From positions 310,001 to 374,000 of the forward strand of contig NZ_JAAOIZ010000006.1 in assembly GCF_013184525.1 (NCBI RefSeq): a DNA stretch of 64,000 nucleotides. The letters run 5' to 3'. The DNA is from Chryseobacterium sp. LAM-KRS1. GTDB lineage: Bacteria; Bacteroidota; Bacteroidia; Flavobacteriales; Weeksellaceae. Of this stretch, positions 16,024-25,252 are shown one piece after another. Position 1 is the stretch's first letter. Each line of letters starts with the position of its first letter. The translations under genes and the position numbers were made by a program. Under the pieces are notes generated by a model. That model was not told the DNA's origin. It saw only the letters and a list, made by a program, of their open reading frames with translations, and did not search any database.

Positions 16024-18519
16024 ATGGGAGTACTAGTAACCAACGAAACCGTAAAACAGCTTTTTCATATTGCACAATCCATTGCAAGAGAAAATTATAA
16101 TGCCACATATGGAGCTCCACATCTTTTACAGGCTTTGATGCACAAAGATATAGGACTTAATGAATTTCTGAAAAATATTGATAAAGACCCTGGATACTTT
16201 TACGAATGGGCCGATGTTCGCATAGAAGATTATCCTAAAACAACCCATCTTCCTGATGATGTGGGACAAGATGAATACGTAGATAAAATTACCGAAGAGG
16301 CAGATGACATCAGGCTGAAACTTGGACTTGATGAGATCACTCCTATTTGTATACTTACTGCTATTGTAAAGCCTCAGGTTGCATTTACATTGCAGCAGTT
16401 GAAATCCCTTCCCTTAAGAGAGCATGAGATATTCGCCCTATACAGGAAGGATATGCCTTACGGCACAGCGGAAGATGGTGAATTTTCGTCTCTTTTTTCC
16501 AATACTTCGGATTTTACGGACGCCTCATTTCCTTCGATCAAAAACTATTGTGTAGACAGAACAGCACAGGCGAGACAAGGGACATTGGAAAATATTATCG
16601 GACGGGACAAAGAATTGAGGATGCTAGTAGAGATCCTTTGCCGAAGAAGTAAACCTAATGTGATTATCATTGGTGAGCCCGGAGTTGGTAAAACAGCTTT
16701 AGTAGAAGGCTTTGCTACTGAAATTATCAAGGGAAATGTTCCGGAAATGCTAAAAAATGCCACTTTATTGGAGTTGGACACAGGAGCACTGCTGGCAGGA
16801 ACATCCTATAAAGGTGAAATTGAAGATCGCCTTAAGAAAGTAATTAATGAATGTAAAAAGATTGAAAAAGCTATTTTATTCATTGATGAAATTCATACAC
16901 TTTTAGATCCAAAGGGGAGCATCGGAAATGTTGCCAATTTACTGAAGCCTGAATTAGCAAGAGGCGAGATCACGGTTATCGGAGCTACCACTCAGGAGGA
17001 ATACCGGAAGATCATCGAACCTGAACAGGCGTTTAACAGACGCTTTGAGGTATTGACGGTAAATGAACCGGATGAGAAAACCTGTGTGAAAATGATCGAT
17101 GTTCTTCTTGAAGGTTACAAAAAACACCATAATATTGAGGTTGAAAAAACAGCCCTTCCGGAATGTGTACGTTTAGCGAAGCGCTATGCAAAAGGTAAAA
17201 AACTTCCTGATGCGGCGATTGATCTGCTGGACAGGACTATGGCTGCCATCAAAATGCTTGATGAACTTTCCGAAAAAGAGCTGGAAAGCTGGAAAGAAAG
17301 TTATGAAGAAATTCTAAAAGAAGAATATCCTGATGCTAAGGATCAGGCAGATGAGCTGATATGGACTTATAATTTGTTAAGGGATAAGATCAGCCCTATT
17401 TTGTGGGGATCGTTGAGTGAGCAACCTGCGATCGATAACTCAATGCCTGTAGACCAGATTAAAAAGATCATCGATGATACCTATACTGAGCTTCTTCAGC
17501 ATGCTTCCATAAAAAGAGAAAAAGTTGACCGTCTGGAACTGGCCGCAGTGATGGCTGCAAAAACAAATATTCCGATAGGTAAGATTCAGGCACAGGAAAA
17601 AGAGAAACTTCTTAATATGGAATCTCTTCTTATGAACCGTGTAGTCGGGCAGGATCATGCCTTAAAGATCCTTTCTGATGCTATCGTTGAAAACAGAAGC
17701 GGACTGAACAAGCCAGGTCAGCCAATAGGATCATTCTTCTTACTGGGACCTACAGGAACAGGAAAAACAGAGCTGGCCAAATCAATGGCTGAACTTCTTT
17801 TTAATGATGAGAAAGCGATGGTGCGTTTCGATATGTCTGAATTTAAAGAAGAACATTCCGCAGCCCTGCTTTATGGAGCTCCTCCGGGATATGTAGGATA
17901 TGAAGAAGGAGGAATGCTGGTTAATAAAATAAGACAGCAACCGTATACAGTGGTTTTATTTGATGAAATTGAAAAAGCCCACCATTCAGTTTTTGATGTA
18001 TTCCTTCAGATTATGGATGAGGGTAAAGTGCATGATAAACTCGGAAAGGAAGGAGATTTCAGTAACGCCCTTATATTATTTACTTCCAACATCGGAAGTG
18101 AAGAAATTGTAAAGCAATTTGAAGAAGGTAAGGTTCCTGAATCCTCTTCATTAATGCAGATCATGTCGAACTCCGGAAGATTCAGACCGGAATTTTTGGC
18201 AAGGATTACGGAGATCATTCCTTTTGCACCAATTACCGAATCTATTGCAGAAAGGATCTTTAATATTCAGCTGAAATCACTCCATACTTCACTAACCAGA
18301 CTGGGTATGACGCTTACAATAAGTGACGAGGCTGTAAAAAATCTTGCACTTGGAGGCTTTAGCAGTAAATATGGAGCAAGGCAGATCTCAGGTGTTATCC
18401 GTGCACAGCTGGCCAGACCTATTTCCAAAATGATCGTTCGTGAAGAAGTAAAATCCGGGCAGACAATCCATGTAGGCTGGAATGCTGAAGAGGACAAACT
18501 GACATGGAGTGTGGCGTAG
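16024..18519 (+). CDS. clpV: T6SS sheath-disassembly ATPase ClpV (TssH)
   Basis: This 831-residue AAA+ unfoldase recycles contracted T6SS sheaths. It has the Clp N-domain (LFHIAQSIARENYNATYGAP), a first ATPase with Walker A GEPGVGKTALVEG and Walker B AILFIDEIHTL, a shortened middle domain, and a second ATPase with Walker A GPTGTGKTELAKS and Walker B VVLFDEIEKAH. The C-terminal D2-small domain is complete. The ATG at 16024 is chosen over an upstream TTG because MGVLVTNETVKQLFHIAQ matches the family N-terminus. No sheath genes are near, so its substrate is encoded elsewhere. Confidence 0.93.
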   Translation: MGVLVTNETVKQLFHIAQSIARENYNATYGAPHLLQALMHKDIGLNEFLKNIDKDPGYFYEWADVRIEDYPKTTHLPDDVGQDEYVDKITEEADDIRLKLGLDEITPICILTAIVKPQVAFTLQQLKSLPLREHEIFALYRKDMPYGTAEDGEFSSLFSNTSDFTDASFPSIKNYCVDRTAQARQGTLENIIGRDKELRMLVEILCRRSKPNVIIIGEPGVGKTALVEGFATEIIKGNVPEMLKNATLLELDTGALLAGTSYKGEIEDRLKKVINECKKIEKAILFIDEIHTLLDPKGSIGNVANLLKPELARGEITVIGATTQEEYRKIIEPEQAFNRRFEVLTVNEPDEKTCVKMIDVLLEGYKKHHNIEVEKTALPECVRLAKRYAKGKKLPDAAIDLLDRTMAAIKMLDELSEKELESWKESYEEILKEEYPDAKDQADELIWTYNLLRDKISPILWGSLSEQPAIDNSMPVDQIKKIIDDTYTELLQHASIKREKVDRLELAAVMAAKTNIPIGKIQAQEKEKLLNMESLLMNRVVGQDHALKILSDAIVENRSGLNKPGQPIGSFFLLGPTGTGKTELAKSMAELLFNDEKAMVRFDMSEFKEEHSAALLYGAPPGYVGYEEGGMLVNKIRQQPYTVVLFDEIEKAHHSVFDVFLQIMDEGKVHDKLGKEGDFSNALILFTSNIGSEEIVKQFEEGKVPESSSLMQIMSNSGRFRPEFLARITEIIPFAPITESIAERIFNIQLKSLHTSLTRLGMTLTISDEAVKNLALGGFSSKYGARQISGVIRAQLARPISKMIVREEVKSGQTIHVGWNAEEDKLTWSVA

Positions 18520-18579
18520 TGTTAAGATAAATCCATTTTAAAATGTTTTTATTTTTAATTTAAAATAGTTATTAGTACA

Positions 18580-19428
18580 ATGAAATTTAATTTCAAACAT
18601 ATTGTAACCGGAATGTTGTTGCTGATTTCTTCTCATTTTGTAAATGGGCAGTTTCTTTCAGCTTCTGATACTTCCGAAAACAGTGTGAGAAGATATAAAA
18701 GTATCATCAGTTCGAACAAAGAGATTGTAGAATTTATAGAGTATTCACTTTCTCAAAAAGGGTTACCAAGGCATCTTAGAAATTTAGCCCTGATTGAATC
18801 CGGTTTTGACCGGAAACAAATTTCCGGTGCCGGTGCGGTAGGTGTATGGCAGTTTATGACGGCACATGCCAATCAATACGGTCTTTCTGAGCAAAGCCGT
18901 TCGGATTTATACAGAAGTACCAAAACAGCGGTGATTTCCCTGGGGAAGCTATACAAAAAATACAACAACTGGGTAACTGTAGTTGCAGCTTATAACTGTG
19001 GCGAGGGTAATATTTCAAGAGCAATGGATGCTGCGGGATCTTCGCAATATCATATTTTTAGTAAATATCTTCCCGGAGAAACAATAAACCATGTTAAAAA
19101 ATATTTAAATGCCTGCTATGCCACAGGTGAATTGCAAAGCGTTCTGAATGATTATAACAATTCACGCATGAATATGATATTTGAAAACAGAACAGGCCAA
19201 TATACCGCACCTAATTTAGCTGAAACAGATATCAATGCCGGGTTTGACTTAAGTATTATAGCCGAAGAACTGGACGTAGATGTAGATAAAATACTTACCT
19301 GGAATCCGGGAATCATGGATGAGCTCAAGCAAAGCGGCGAAAGCATATTCTATCTGCCGGTAGATCTCATGCCTGATTTTCTTTTAAAAAAGAATAAAAT
19401 ACTGAGCCGCTCTGTCAGGAAGAAATAA
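18580..19428 (+). CDS. Exported lytic transglycosylase with LysM domain
   Basis: The 282-residue protein has a signal peptide (residues 1-23, ending VNGQ), an SLT-type lysozyme-like domain (about 40-190) and a C-terminal LysM-like peptidoglycan-binding domain (about 220-265). The catalytic Glu is in RNLALIESGFD; family motifs GAVGVWQFM and AAYNCGEGN are intact. It cuts peptidoglycan with formation of 1,6-anhydroMurNAc. Its place between clpV and vgrG suggests that it opens the cell wall for T6SS assembly, as dedicated cell-wall enzymes do in other T6SS; an effector role is less likely because it has its own Sec signal. Confidence 0.87.
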   Translation: MKFNFKHIVTGMLLLISSHFVNGQFLSASDTSENSVRRYKSIISSNKEIVEFIEYSLSQKGLPRHLRNLALIESGFDRKQISGAGAVGVWQFMTAHANQYGLSEQSRSDLYRSTKTAVISLGKLYKKYNNWVTVVAAYNCGEGNISRAMDAAGSSQYHIFSKYLPGETINHVKKYLNACYATGELQSVLNDYNNSRMNMIFENRTGQYTAPNLAETDINAGFDLSIIAEELDVDVDKILTWNPGIMDELKQSGESIFYLPVDLMPDFLLKKNKILSRSVRKK

Positions 19429-19452
19429 AGTAATGATTAAGGTTTAATAATA

Positions 19453-21417
19453 ATGTTTAACGATCCAAATGCAGTTTATATGAAAACAAAATCACCCAAC
19501 ATATCCCAAAATCCTTCTTTTCGTCCTTCACAAAATGCTGATCGCGTTTCGGAGAGCCATCATACGGGGATCAACCGTCTCGTAAAATTGTCTCTTGTGA
19601 TCGAAGGAAATGTGATCAGATACTATAAGCATTTCACTTTGAAGCAAAGTGCACAACGTCACCACGAGTTTACGCTTACTTTAGCGCACGATGCACTTGG
19701 AGGAAGACAAACACATACTTTGGAAGAAGCCAATAAATTTTTGGGTAAGCGTCTTACAACTGTGATTTCTTACAAAGACATAGAAAACAGTCCCGAAAGA
19801 ACGTTTGTAGGAGTAATTACAGGAGTGGGATTCAGCCAGGAGCAAATGAGCCTTGGGAACATTGTTTTAACAGGATATAGCCCTACCATCCTTTTGGACG
19901 GTGCTCCGCATATTCAGAGTTTTGGAGGTGACCAGGCCGTTAATATGGGGATTATTGCAGAGGAAGTGATTAAACAGGGCATCGATAAAAGCCGGTTTGA
20001 TATCAGGATAGATACTAATGATTATTCCCAGATTGTTTATAGCAGTCAGTATGATGAAACCCATTATAACTATCTGGCGAGAATGGCGGAAGCTTACGGT
20101 GAACAATTTTTCTATGATGGAGAAGTCTTGCATTTTGGAAAGCTTCCTGCTCAAAATAAACCGATCAAACTTACCTACGGGAGTAATGCCAATGATGTAA
20201 AAGTAGAACTGAAAGCAGTTCATACAAAGCCTCAGTTTTATGGATACAACAGCAGTAGAAATGAAAAGCTTACTTCCGGTGAAACACCGATCCAGCATGT
20301 AAGTGATCTTGCCAAAACAGCGTATGCCCATAATGATAAAATCTTCAAAACACCGGCTCTGCAGGTAGCACCTGTAAAAGCGTCAACACACCTTGATGTG
20401 GAATATTCCCAGAAAAGTGCTGCGGGGAGTGAAGCGGTAAGTGTTTTTTCCATTTCCGGAAAAACTACGGTGCCTTTTTTACATCCGGGATGTATTGTAG
20501 ATGTGCAGATGCGTAAGCCTGATACCAATGAAAGTGATTATTTCACCAGGATTATGGTCACCGAAACCACCCATGAAATCGATACAATCGGTCATTATCA
20601 GGGAAGCTTTGAAGGCATTGCATCGGACACCGGATTTTTACCAAAACCGGATTTTAAAATTCCGAAAGCAGAACCACAGATTGCCACTGTAATTTCCAAT
20701 GCCGATCCTGAAAACCAGGGACGGGTACAGGTAAGATTTGACTGGCAGACTAATGATATTACCCATTTTATCCGCGTAATGACTCCTGATGCAGGGGGAA
20801 CGGATCAGATTACTCAAAACAGAGGCTACGTAGCCGTACCGGAAGTAGGAGACCAGGTGATGGTCAATTTTGTTCACAGCCATCCTGACCGCCCGTTTGT
20901 AATGGGGGGAATGTTTCATGGTGGTGTAGGTTTAGGAGGAGGAGTAGATAACCGTGTAAAATCCATTCAGACAAGAAGTGGGCACCGTATTATTTTTACA
21001 GAAGATGAAAGCATCATTATTACGGATAAATCGGGAAATAAGATCCATTTGGACACCACCGGAAGTAACATCACAATCACAGCTCCTGAAACCATGACAT
21101 TGAACTGCCGGAATATGAATATTAATGTTGGAGAAAATATGAATACCTATGTCGGGATGAACAAAATGGATAAAATAATGCTCAATAATACGGAAAGCGT
21201 AGGGTCTATGAAATATGTGACTACCGGAGCGGATTTTACAACCAATGTCATTGGAAAAATGAGCCATTATGTGAAAGGAGACATGGAGGTATACGGAGAA
21301 AAAGAACACAAGCTGACCAGCTTAAAAGGAGTTGAGGTCAATAGTGAAGGAAAAGTAGAACATCACGCTGAAAAAGAAGTTCAAAACAATAGTGGTGAGA
21401 AATCTAAAAATCACTAG
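19453..21417 (+). CDS. vgrG: T6SS spike protein VgrG (TssI), copy 1
   Basis: The 654-residue VgrG has the gp27-like head (RLVKLSLVIEGN to about residue 400), the gp5 OB-fold (about 410-500, NADPENQGRVQVRFDW and PEVGDQVMVNFVHSHPDRPFVMGGM) and a C-terminal beta-helix (from about 510). The last 40 residues are Lys/Glu-rich and may be an effector adaptor. A second ATG lies 9 codons further in (19480), so the start is not certain. It ends 2 bp before the lipase gene, which makes that lipase its likely cargo. Confidence 0.93.
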   Translation: MFNDPNAVYMKTKSPNISQNPSFRPSQNADRVSESHHTGINRLVKLSLVIEGNVIRYYKHFTLKQSAQRHHEFTLTLAHDALGGRQTHTLEEANKFLGKRLTTVISYKDIENSPERTFVGVITGVGFSQEQMSLGNIVLTGYSPTILLDGAPHIQSFGGDQAVNMGIIAEEVIKQGIDKSRFDIRIDTNDYSQIVYSSQYDETHYNYLARMAEAYGEQFFYDGEVLHFGKLPAQNKPIKLTYGSNANDVKVELKAVHTKPQFYGYNSSRNEKLTSGETPIQHVSDLAKTAYAHNDKIFKTPALQVAPVKASTHLDVEYSQKSAAGSEAVSVFSISGKTTVPFLHPGCIVDVQMRKPDTNESDYFTRIMVTETTHEIDTIGHYQGSFEGIASDTGFLPKPDFKIPKAEPQIATVISNADPENQGRVQVRFDWQTNDITHFIRVMTPDAGGTDQITQNRGYVAVPEVGDQVMVNFVHSHPDRPFVMGGMFHGGVGLGGGVDNRVKSIQTRSGHRIIFTEDESIIITDKSGNKIHLDTTGSNITITAPETMTLNCRNMNINVGENMNTYVGMNKMDKIMLNNTESVGSMKYVTTGADFTTNVIGKMSHYVKGDMEVYGEKEHKLTSLKGVEVNSEGKVEHHAEKEVQNNSGEKSKNH

Positions 21418-21419
21418 TC

Positions 21420-23099
21420 ATGAGCATCGAGTATTTTGTAGAAGGTAAGACGACTACGAGAACCGGAGGGAATTATTTAACCTACGCCAAGGAAGGCATA
21501 GAGCATAACAGTTCGGTTTCGGTAGAGCAGAAAGGCAAGGATTCCGGGGTAAGCTATGGACAGGCACAAAAAGTAAACCCCAATGATAAGCCCGTAAATT
21601 CGATTGATATCAGCTTGAATCTTTTTTTTGACGGAACCCAGAATAATAAAACCAATACCATGCTGGGTGGAGGTTTTAAGGAAGCCAGCAGCGATAAGGA
21701 TGATAGCTACAACAATGAATTTACGAACGTAGCGAAAGGATATGACGCTATAGATCCCAATGCGGATAACCAGGTGTCGTGGTACATTGAGGGGATCGGA
21801 ACAGAAGATAAAGAAAGCGATAGTATCCTGAAAGGAGTTGCACAAGGTACCGGAAGCACAGGAGTAGTCGCCAAGGTGGCTAAAGGATGTTTAAAGGGAG
21901 CACAGGCGATTGTAGATAAATTAAAAAATAACATTAGGCCGATCAATATTCTAACTGTAAATGTGTTCGGGTTTAGCCGCGGAGCAGCGGCGGCAAGACA
22001 TTTTGTACATGTAGCCAACTCAAAAGCTTATGTCTCTTATTCTAACTTTGGAAAAGTCCTGCAGGTTTTTCCACCTGAAGACATCAAAGACGGATATCTG
22101 ACCATCAGTGATAAAGATGGATCCAAAGATGCATTTATAAATCAACATGGTTATTTTGGAGCTTGTCTCCTGGCGCAGGGACTGGAGGTTAAAGAGATCA
22201 GATTCAGATTTGCCGGGCTATATGATACGGTAGCGTCCTATGGACTTAATCACAGAGGGGGCTTTGGTATTGATAATGATACCAAACAGCTGGGGCTGGA
22301 TACCATTGGAAGAGGGAAAGTACAGTTTGCCCTGCAGTTGGCTTCTGATGATGAATACAGGGATAATTTTGACCTTACTAACATCAATAGTACAGGATTG
22401 TATGGTCTGGAATTTACCCTTCCGGGAGTTCACTCCGATATTGGAGGGTCCTACGGCATTGGAGAGGAAATTTCCGTGTTGTATTGTGATCCTTATGATC
22501 CTTATCAGAATGTAGAAACGCATAAAGAGTGTGAAGCATTTAAAAAAATTGTTGTAGAAGAAGGCTGGTATCATGAAGACCAATTGAAAATTAAATATTT
22601 TTACCAAAAAGACGTCAATTATGACCGGTGGTGGAATAAAGGAGCACAATATTATGGTTTGGTAGGAACAAGGAAGCTTTCCAATATGTATGATAAAATT
22701 CCCTTAAACCAAATGTTTCATTATTCCAGAAATAATGATATTAAGTATCTGGAAGATGTCATCGAAAAAAATCATAAAATAAATGACAGCTTTATGAAGA
22801 AGATCTATTCGCAGTTATCCACATATATGAATGCATGCAATGATCTCCGGAATAAATATATAGAAGCATATAATTCAGGGGATACCTCTTCCTCTTCCCG
22901 TTATATAAAGGATATTAAAGCTATTTCCTATTTAGGGCATATCGATAAAGAAGATCTGAAAATACTTAGAAATCAGTACCTTCATTGGTCTGCTAAGACC
23001 AATCAGATTGGGTTAGATACAAGACCTAATGATAATGCTCCTAAGGAAAGAGGCGCATTGGAAGCGAAATACAGAAAAAGGAATATACAGGATGGATAA
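21420..23099 (+). CDS. T6SS lipase effector, DUF2235 (Tle1-like)
   Basis: The 559-residue protein has the DUF2235 alpha/beta-hydrolase fold of Tle1-type antibacterial phospholipases. The signature LFFDGTQNN is at about residues 68-76, the nucleophile elbow GFSRG at 184-188 (Ser186), the acid in GLYDTVASYG (Asp269) and the His in PGVHSDIGGSYG (His338). No signal peptide is present, as expected for T6SS delivery. It starts 2 bp after vgrG1 and is followed by two exported proteins suited as immunity factors. The C-terminal 180 residues are family-specific and of unknown role. The exact lipid cleaved is not predictable. Confidence 0.85.
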   Translation: MSIEYFVEGKTTTRTGGNYLTYAKEGIEHNSSVSVEQKGKDSGVSYGQAQKVNPNDKPVNSIDISLNLFFDGTQNNKTNTMLGGGFKEASSDKDDSYNNEFTNVAKGYDAIDPNADNQVSWYIEGIGTEDKESDSILKGVAQGTGSTGVVAKVAKGCLKGAQAIVDKLKNNIRPINILTVNVFGFSRGAAAARHFVHVANSKAYVSYSNFGKVLQVFPPEDIKDGYLTISDKDGSKDAFINQHGYFGACLLAQGLEVKEIRFRFAGLYDTVASYGLNHRGGFGIDNDTKQLGLDTIGRGKVQFALQLASDDEYRDNFDLTNINSTGLYGLEFTLPGVHSDIGGSYGIGEEISVLYCDPYDPYQNVETHKECEAFKKIVVEEGWYHEDQLKIKYFYQKDVNYDRWWNKGAQYYGLVGTRKLSNMYDKIPLNQMFHYSRNNDIKYLEDVIEKNHKINDSFMKKIYSQLSTYMNACNDLRNKYIEAYNSGDTSSSSRYIKDIKAISYLGHIDKEDLKILRNQYLHWSAKTNQIGLDTRPNDNAPKERGALEAKYRKRNIQDG

Positions 23100-24060
23100 G
23101 CTGAAAAGATTGATCTATTTATTTTTAGTACTCATTTTTAATTATAATTATGGTCAGAAAACGCCAGACATAACCGGACAATATTATTTTGGAGAAAAGC
23201 AGATTTATCTGTATATTTTTCCTGATAACCGGTTTGTTGCGATAGGAGCGTCCACGGTTGCTATTGGAAGAGCGTCAATACAAAATAATGCTTTGGTTTT
23301 TAATCCTATCCACCCAAAATCAGAATACCTCTTATATAGTAGGAAAACTCCTGGTGAAAACCGATTGATTATTACCGATCAGCAGATCATCCGGAACAAG
23401 ATATACATGAGTACAGAATCAGATATTCTGCGTCCTGTCCGCCTTACCGAAGATTGCGGACAAACTGGTTACTTCATTCCATTTCAAAATAAAGTACAGG
23501 ATCTGACCGTAAAAAATAACGCTGATGTTGTAAATGTATTTCCGCTGGACAATATGAGCAACGATCTGTTGTTATTCTTTCTTGAAAAAGAACAGGATAT
23601 TTCTGAACTTAATGGCATCATTACGATTAAGGAGGGACACATTAAAGATAGTAACCTCGTGCGCCGCTCACCGCTTAAGTTGGGAAACACCACTGATATT
23701 GAAGAAGAAAAACCGGAAAATATACTGGCGAAATTCGACAAAATATATTCAATTTTCGATCAGGATAAGATATATTTGAATGAAGATTATCATATTGTTC
23801 AGGATAAAATAGATCTGGGAACTTATTCTTTTAACAAAAATAAAAATCAATACGAAAAAAAGAATAGTACAAACGATCAGCATCTCAGGATCATTTATCC
23901 ATATGTTAAAATAAAACAGAAGCCGGCTAAAGAACTGAAATACAGAGATGATCCCCAAAACTTCCTTGTCGCAAAATGTTTGAAGGATCCGGCACTGATA
24001 AGGGAAGAAAGCAATGATTCTGATCCCCCGCTTCCTGTACAACCCGCTTCTCAAAAATAA
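23092..24060 (+). CDS. Exported protein, putative immunity to the DUF2235 lipase
   Basis: The ATG at 23092 overlaps the end of the lipase gene by 8 bp and gives a 322-residue protein with a signal peptide (LIYLFLVLIFNYNYGQ). An in-frame upstream start at 23029 would bury the signal and is rejected. The mature part is beta-rich with no known domain; the C-terminus is Pro-rich (SDPPLPVQPASQK). Tle1-type effectors act in the periplasm and are normally neutralised there, so position and export support an immunity role. This is inference from context. Confidence 0.7.
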   Translation: MDKLKRLIYLFLVLIFNYNYGQKTPDITGQYYFGEKQIYLYIFPDNRFVAIGASTVAIGRASIQNNALVFNPIHPKSEYLLYSRKTPGENRLIITDQQIIRNKIYMSTESDILRPVRLTEDCGQTGYFIPFQNKVQDLTVKNNADVVNVFPLDNMSNDLLLFFLEKEQDISELNGIITIKEGHIKDSNLVRRSPLKLGNTTDIEEEKPENILAKFDKIYSIFDQDKIYLNEDYHIVQDKIDLGTYSFNKNKNQYEKKNSTNDQHLRIIYPYVKIKQKPAKELKYRDDPQNFLVAKCLKDPALIREESNDSDPPLPVQPASQK

Positions 24061-24070
24061 TGAAATTGAT

Positions 24071-25129
24071 ATGAGATTTATTAAGATATTGTTTTTATTG
24101 GCAATTTTTGCCCAAAATATAAGCTGTCAGAAAATGAAAGAAAAAGAAATACCCCAGTTTCAGGTAGAAATATGTGCTCCAGCCAATCCATATAGAATAG
24201 AGTTCGTTGATGATAAGATCATAACCCTCGAAGGCATTCCTGCCAGCTTGCCTTATGGCGGAACATCAGGTGAATGGGGGACATCCGGAAAAGGATGGAC
24301 CGAGCAGCATGGAACTCCGATTGGAGCTGATATTACTTACTATGCAGGGTATGAAGATACTTTTTACCATCTGAAAGCGGACTTTCCGGAAGATAAAATT
24401 AAAGACTATATGGAACGGGCTTATGCACAAAGTGAAGCTCCTCTTTACACCGAAGAACTTCAGGAATATAAAAACCTGGGACGAAATGAAACTTTTGGAA
24501 GTGCACAAAATCCTTACAATAGCTTTTCAACTTTGGTTTTTGGTTTTGCTCCCAAGGGAATGGTAGTTGTATGGCTTCGTTTTCGTGCTGTTCAAATAGA
24601 ATTAGGCAGGTTTCAGGCCGATGTAGTAAAAAATGATAAAGAGCTTGAGAAAAAGCTGTTTGCGAAATGGAGCATGACCAGAGAAGAGGTTAAAAAAAGG
24701 GATTTTAATCCTGATGCATCACCCGTTACATGGGATAATTATAGAACAAAGTATTCCTGGAAACCTTTGATTACCTCCCAGAATAAAGGACTCCGCTTAT
24801 TTGATATGAACCTGGATTTTTACAATGGTGAAACAGAAGTGATGCTTCGTCCATGGATTAATAACATTCAGATCAAAGAAAGGGCAATACCTAAAGAATT
24901 GAACTTTACCTGGGAAACAGGAAAAGGACAACAATACCTGGGGCGTGCTTTTTTTAGTTGGGAAAAAGCAAATGAAGCCTTCAGGAAAACAGGAAGCAAG
25001 GGAAATCTTGAACTAACAATAGCTCCTGATAACAGCGGATTTCAGATCTCTCTGAATGGGGAGCCTTTTCCGGCTGATAGCATAAGGATTTTCAAGACTG
25101 AAAAAGAGTTTCACGATTCTTATAAATAA
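24071..25129 (+). CDS. DUF2931-family lipoprotein, putative second immunity protein
   Basis: The 352-residue product starts with a lipoprotein signal (LLAIFAQNISCQ, Cys near residue 19). The ATG at 24071 is chosen because it starts the signal sequence directly. The mature sequence resembles DUF2931, a family often found beside T6SS lipase effectors: an early YGGTSGEWGTSG segment, a TFYHLKADFP motif and FGFAPKGMVVVWLRF. It follows the previous gene by 10 bp. It may be a duplicate, divergent or alternative immunity factor for the same lipase, or for an effector now lost. Confidence 0.68.
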   Translation: MRFIKILFLLAIFAQNISCQKMKEKEIPQFQVEICAPANPYRIEFVDDKIITLEGIPASLPYGGTSGEWGTSGKGWTEQHGTPIGADITYYAGYEDTFYHLKADFPEDKIKDYMERAYAQSEAPLYTEELQEYKNLGRNETFGSAQNPYNSFSTLVFGFAPKGMVVVWLRFRAVQIELGRFQADVVKNDKELEKKLFAKWSMTREEVKKRDFNPDASPVTWDNYRTKYSWKPLITSQNKGLRLFDMNLDFYNGETEVMLRPWINNIQIKERAIPKELNFTWETGKGQQYLGRAFFSWEKANEAFRKTGSKGNLELTIAPDNSGFQISLNGEPFPADSIRIFKTEKEFHDSYK

Positions 25130-25225
25130 TCAATAGAGAAATAAAAGAAGGTTTTTCTTTTTGAACAAGGACATGATTTTAATCAATGTTACCTATTCTT
25201 ATTTTTACTTAGTATAAATAAAACT

Positions 25226-25233
25226 TACATTTG
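25226..25233 (+). promoter_or_regulatory. -7 element for the TonB-dependent receptor gene
   Basis: TACATTTG fits TAnnTTTG and lies 19 bp before the receptor ATG. The sequence upstream is AT-rich with no clear -33. It suggests independent transcription of the receptor. Confidence 0.55.
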
Positions 25234-25252
25234 CGGCTGAAAAATTGACTAA

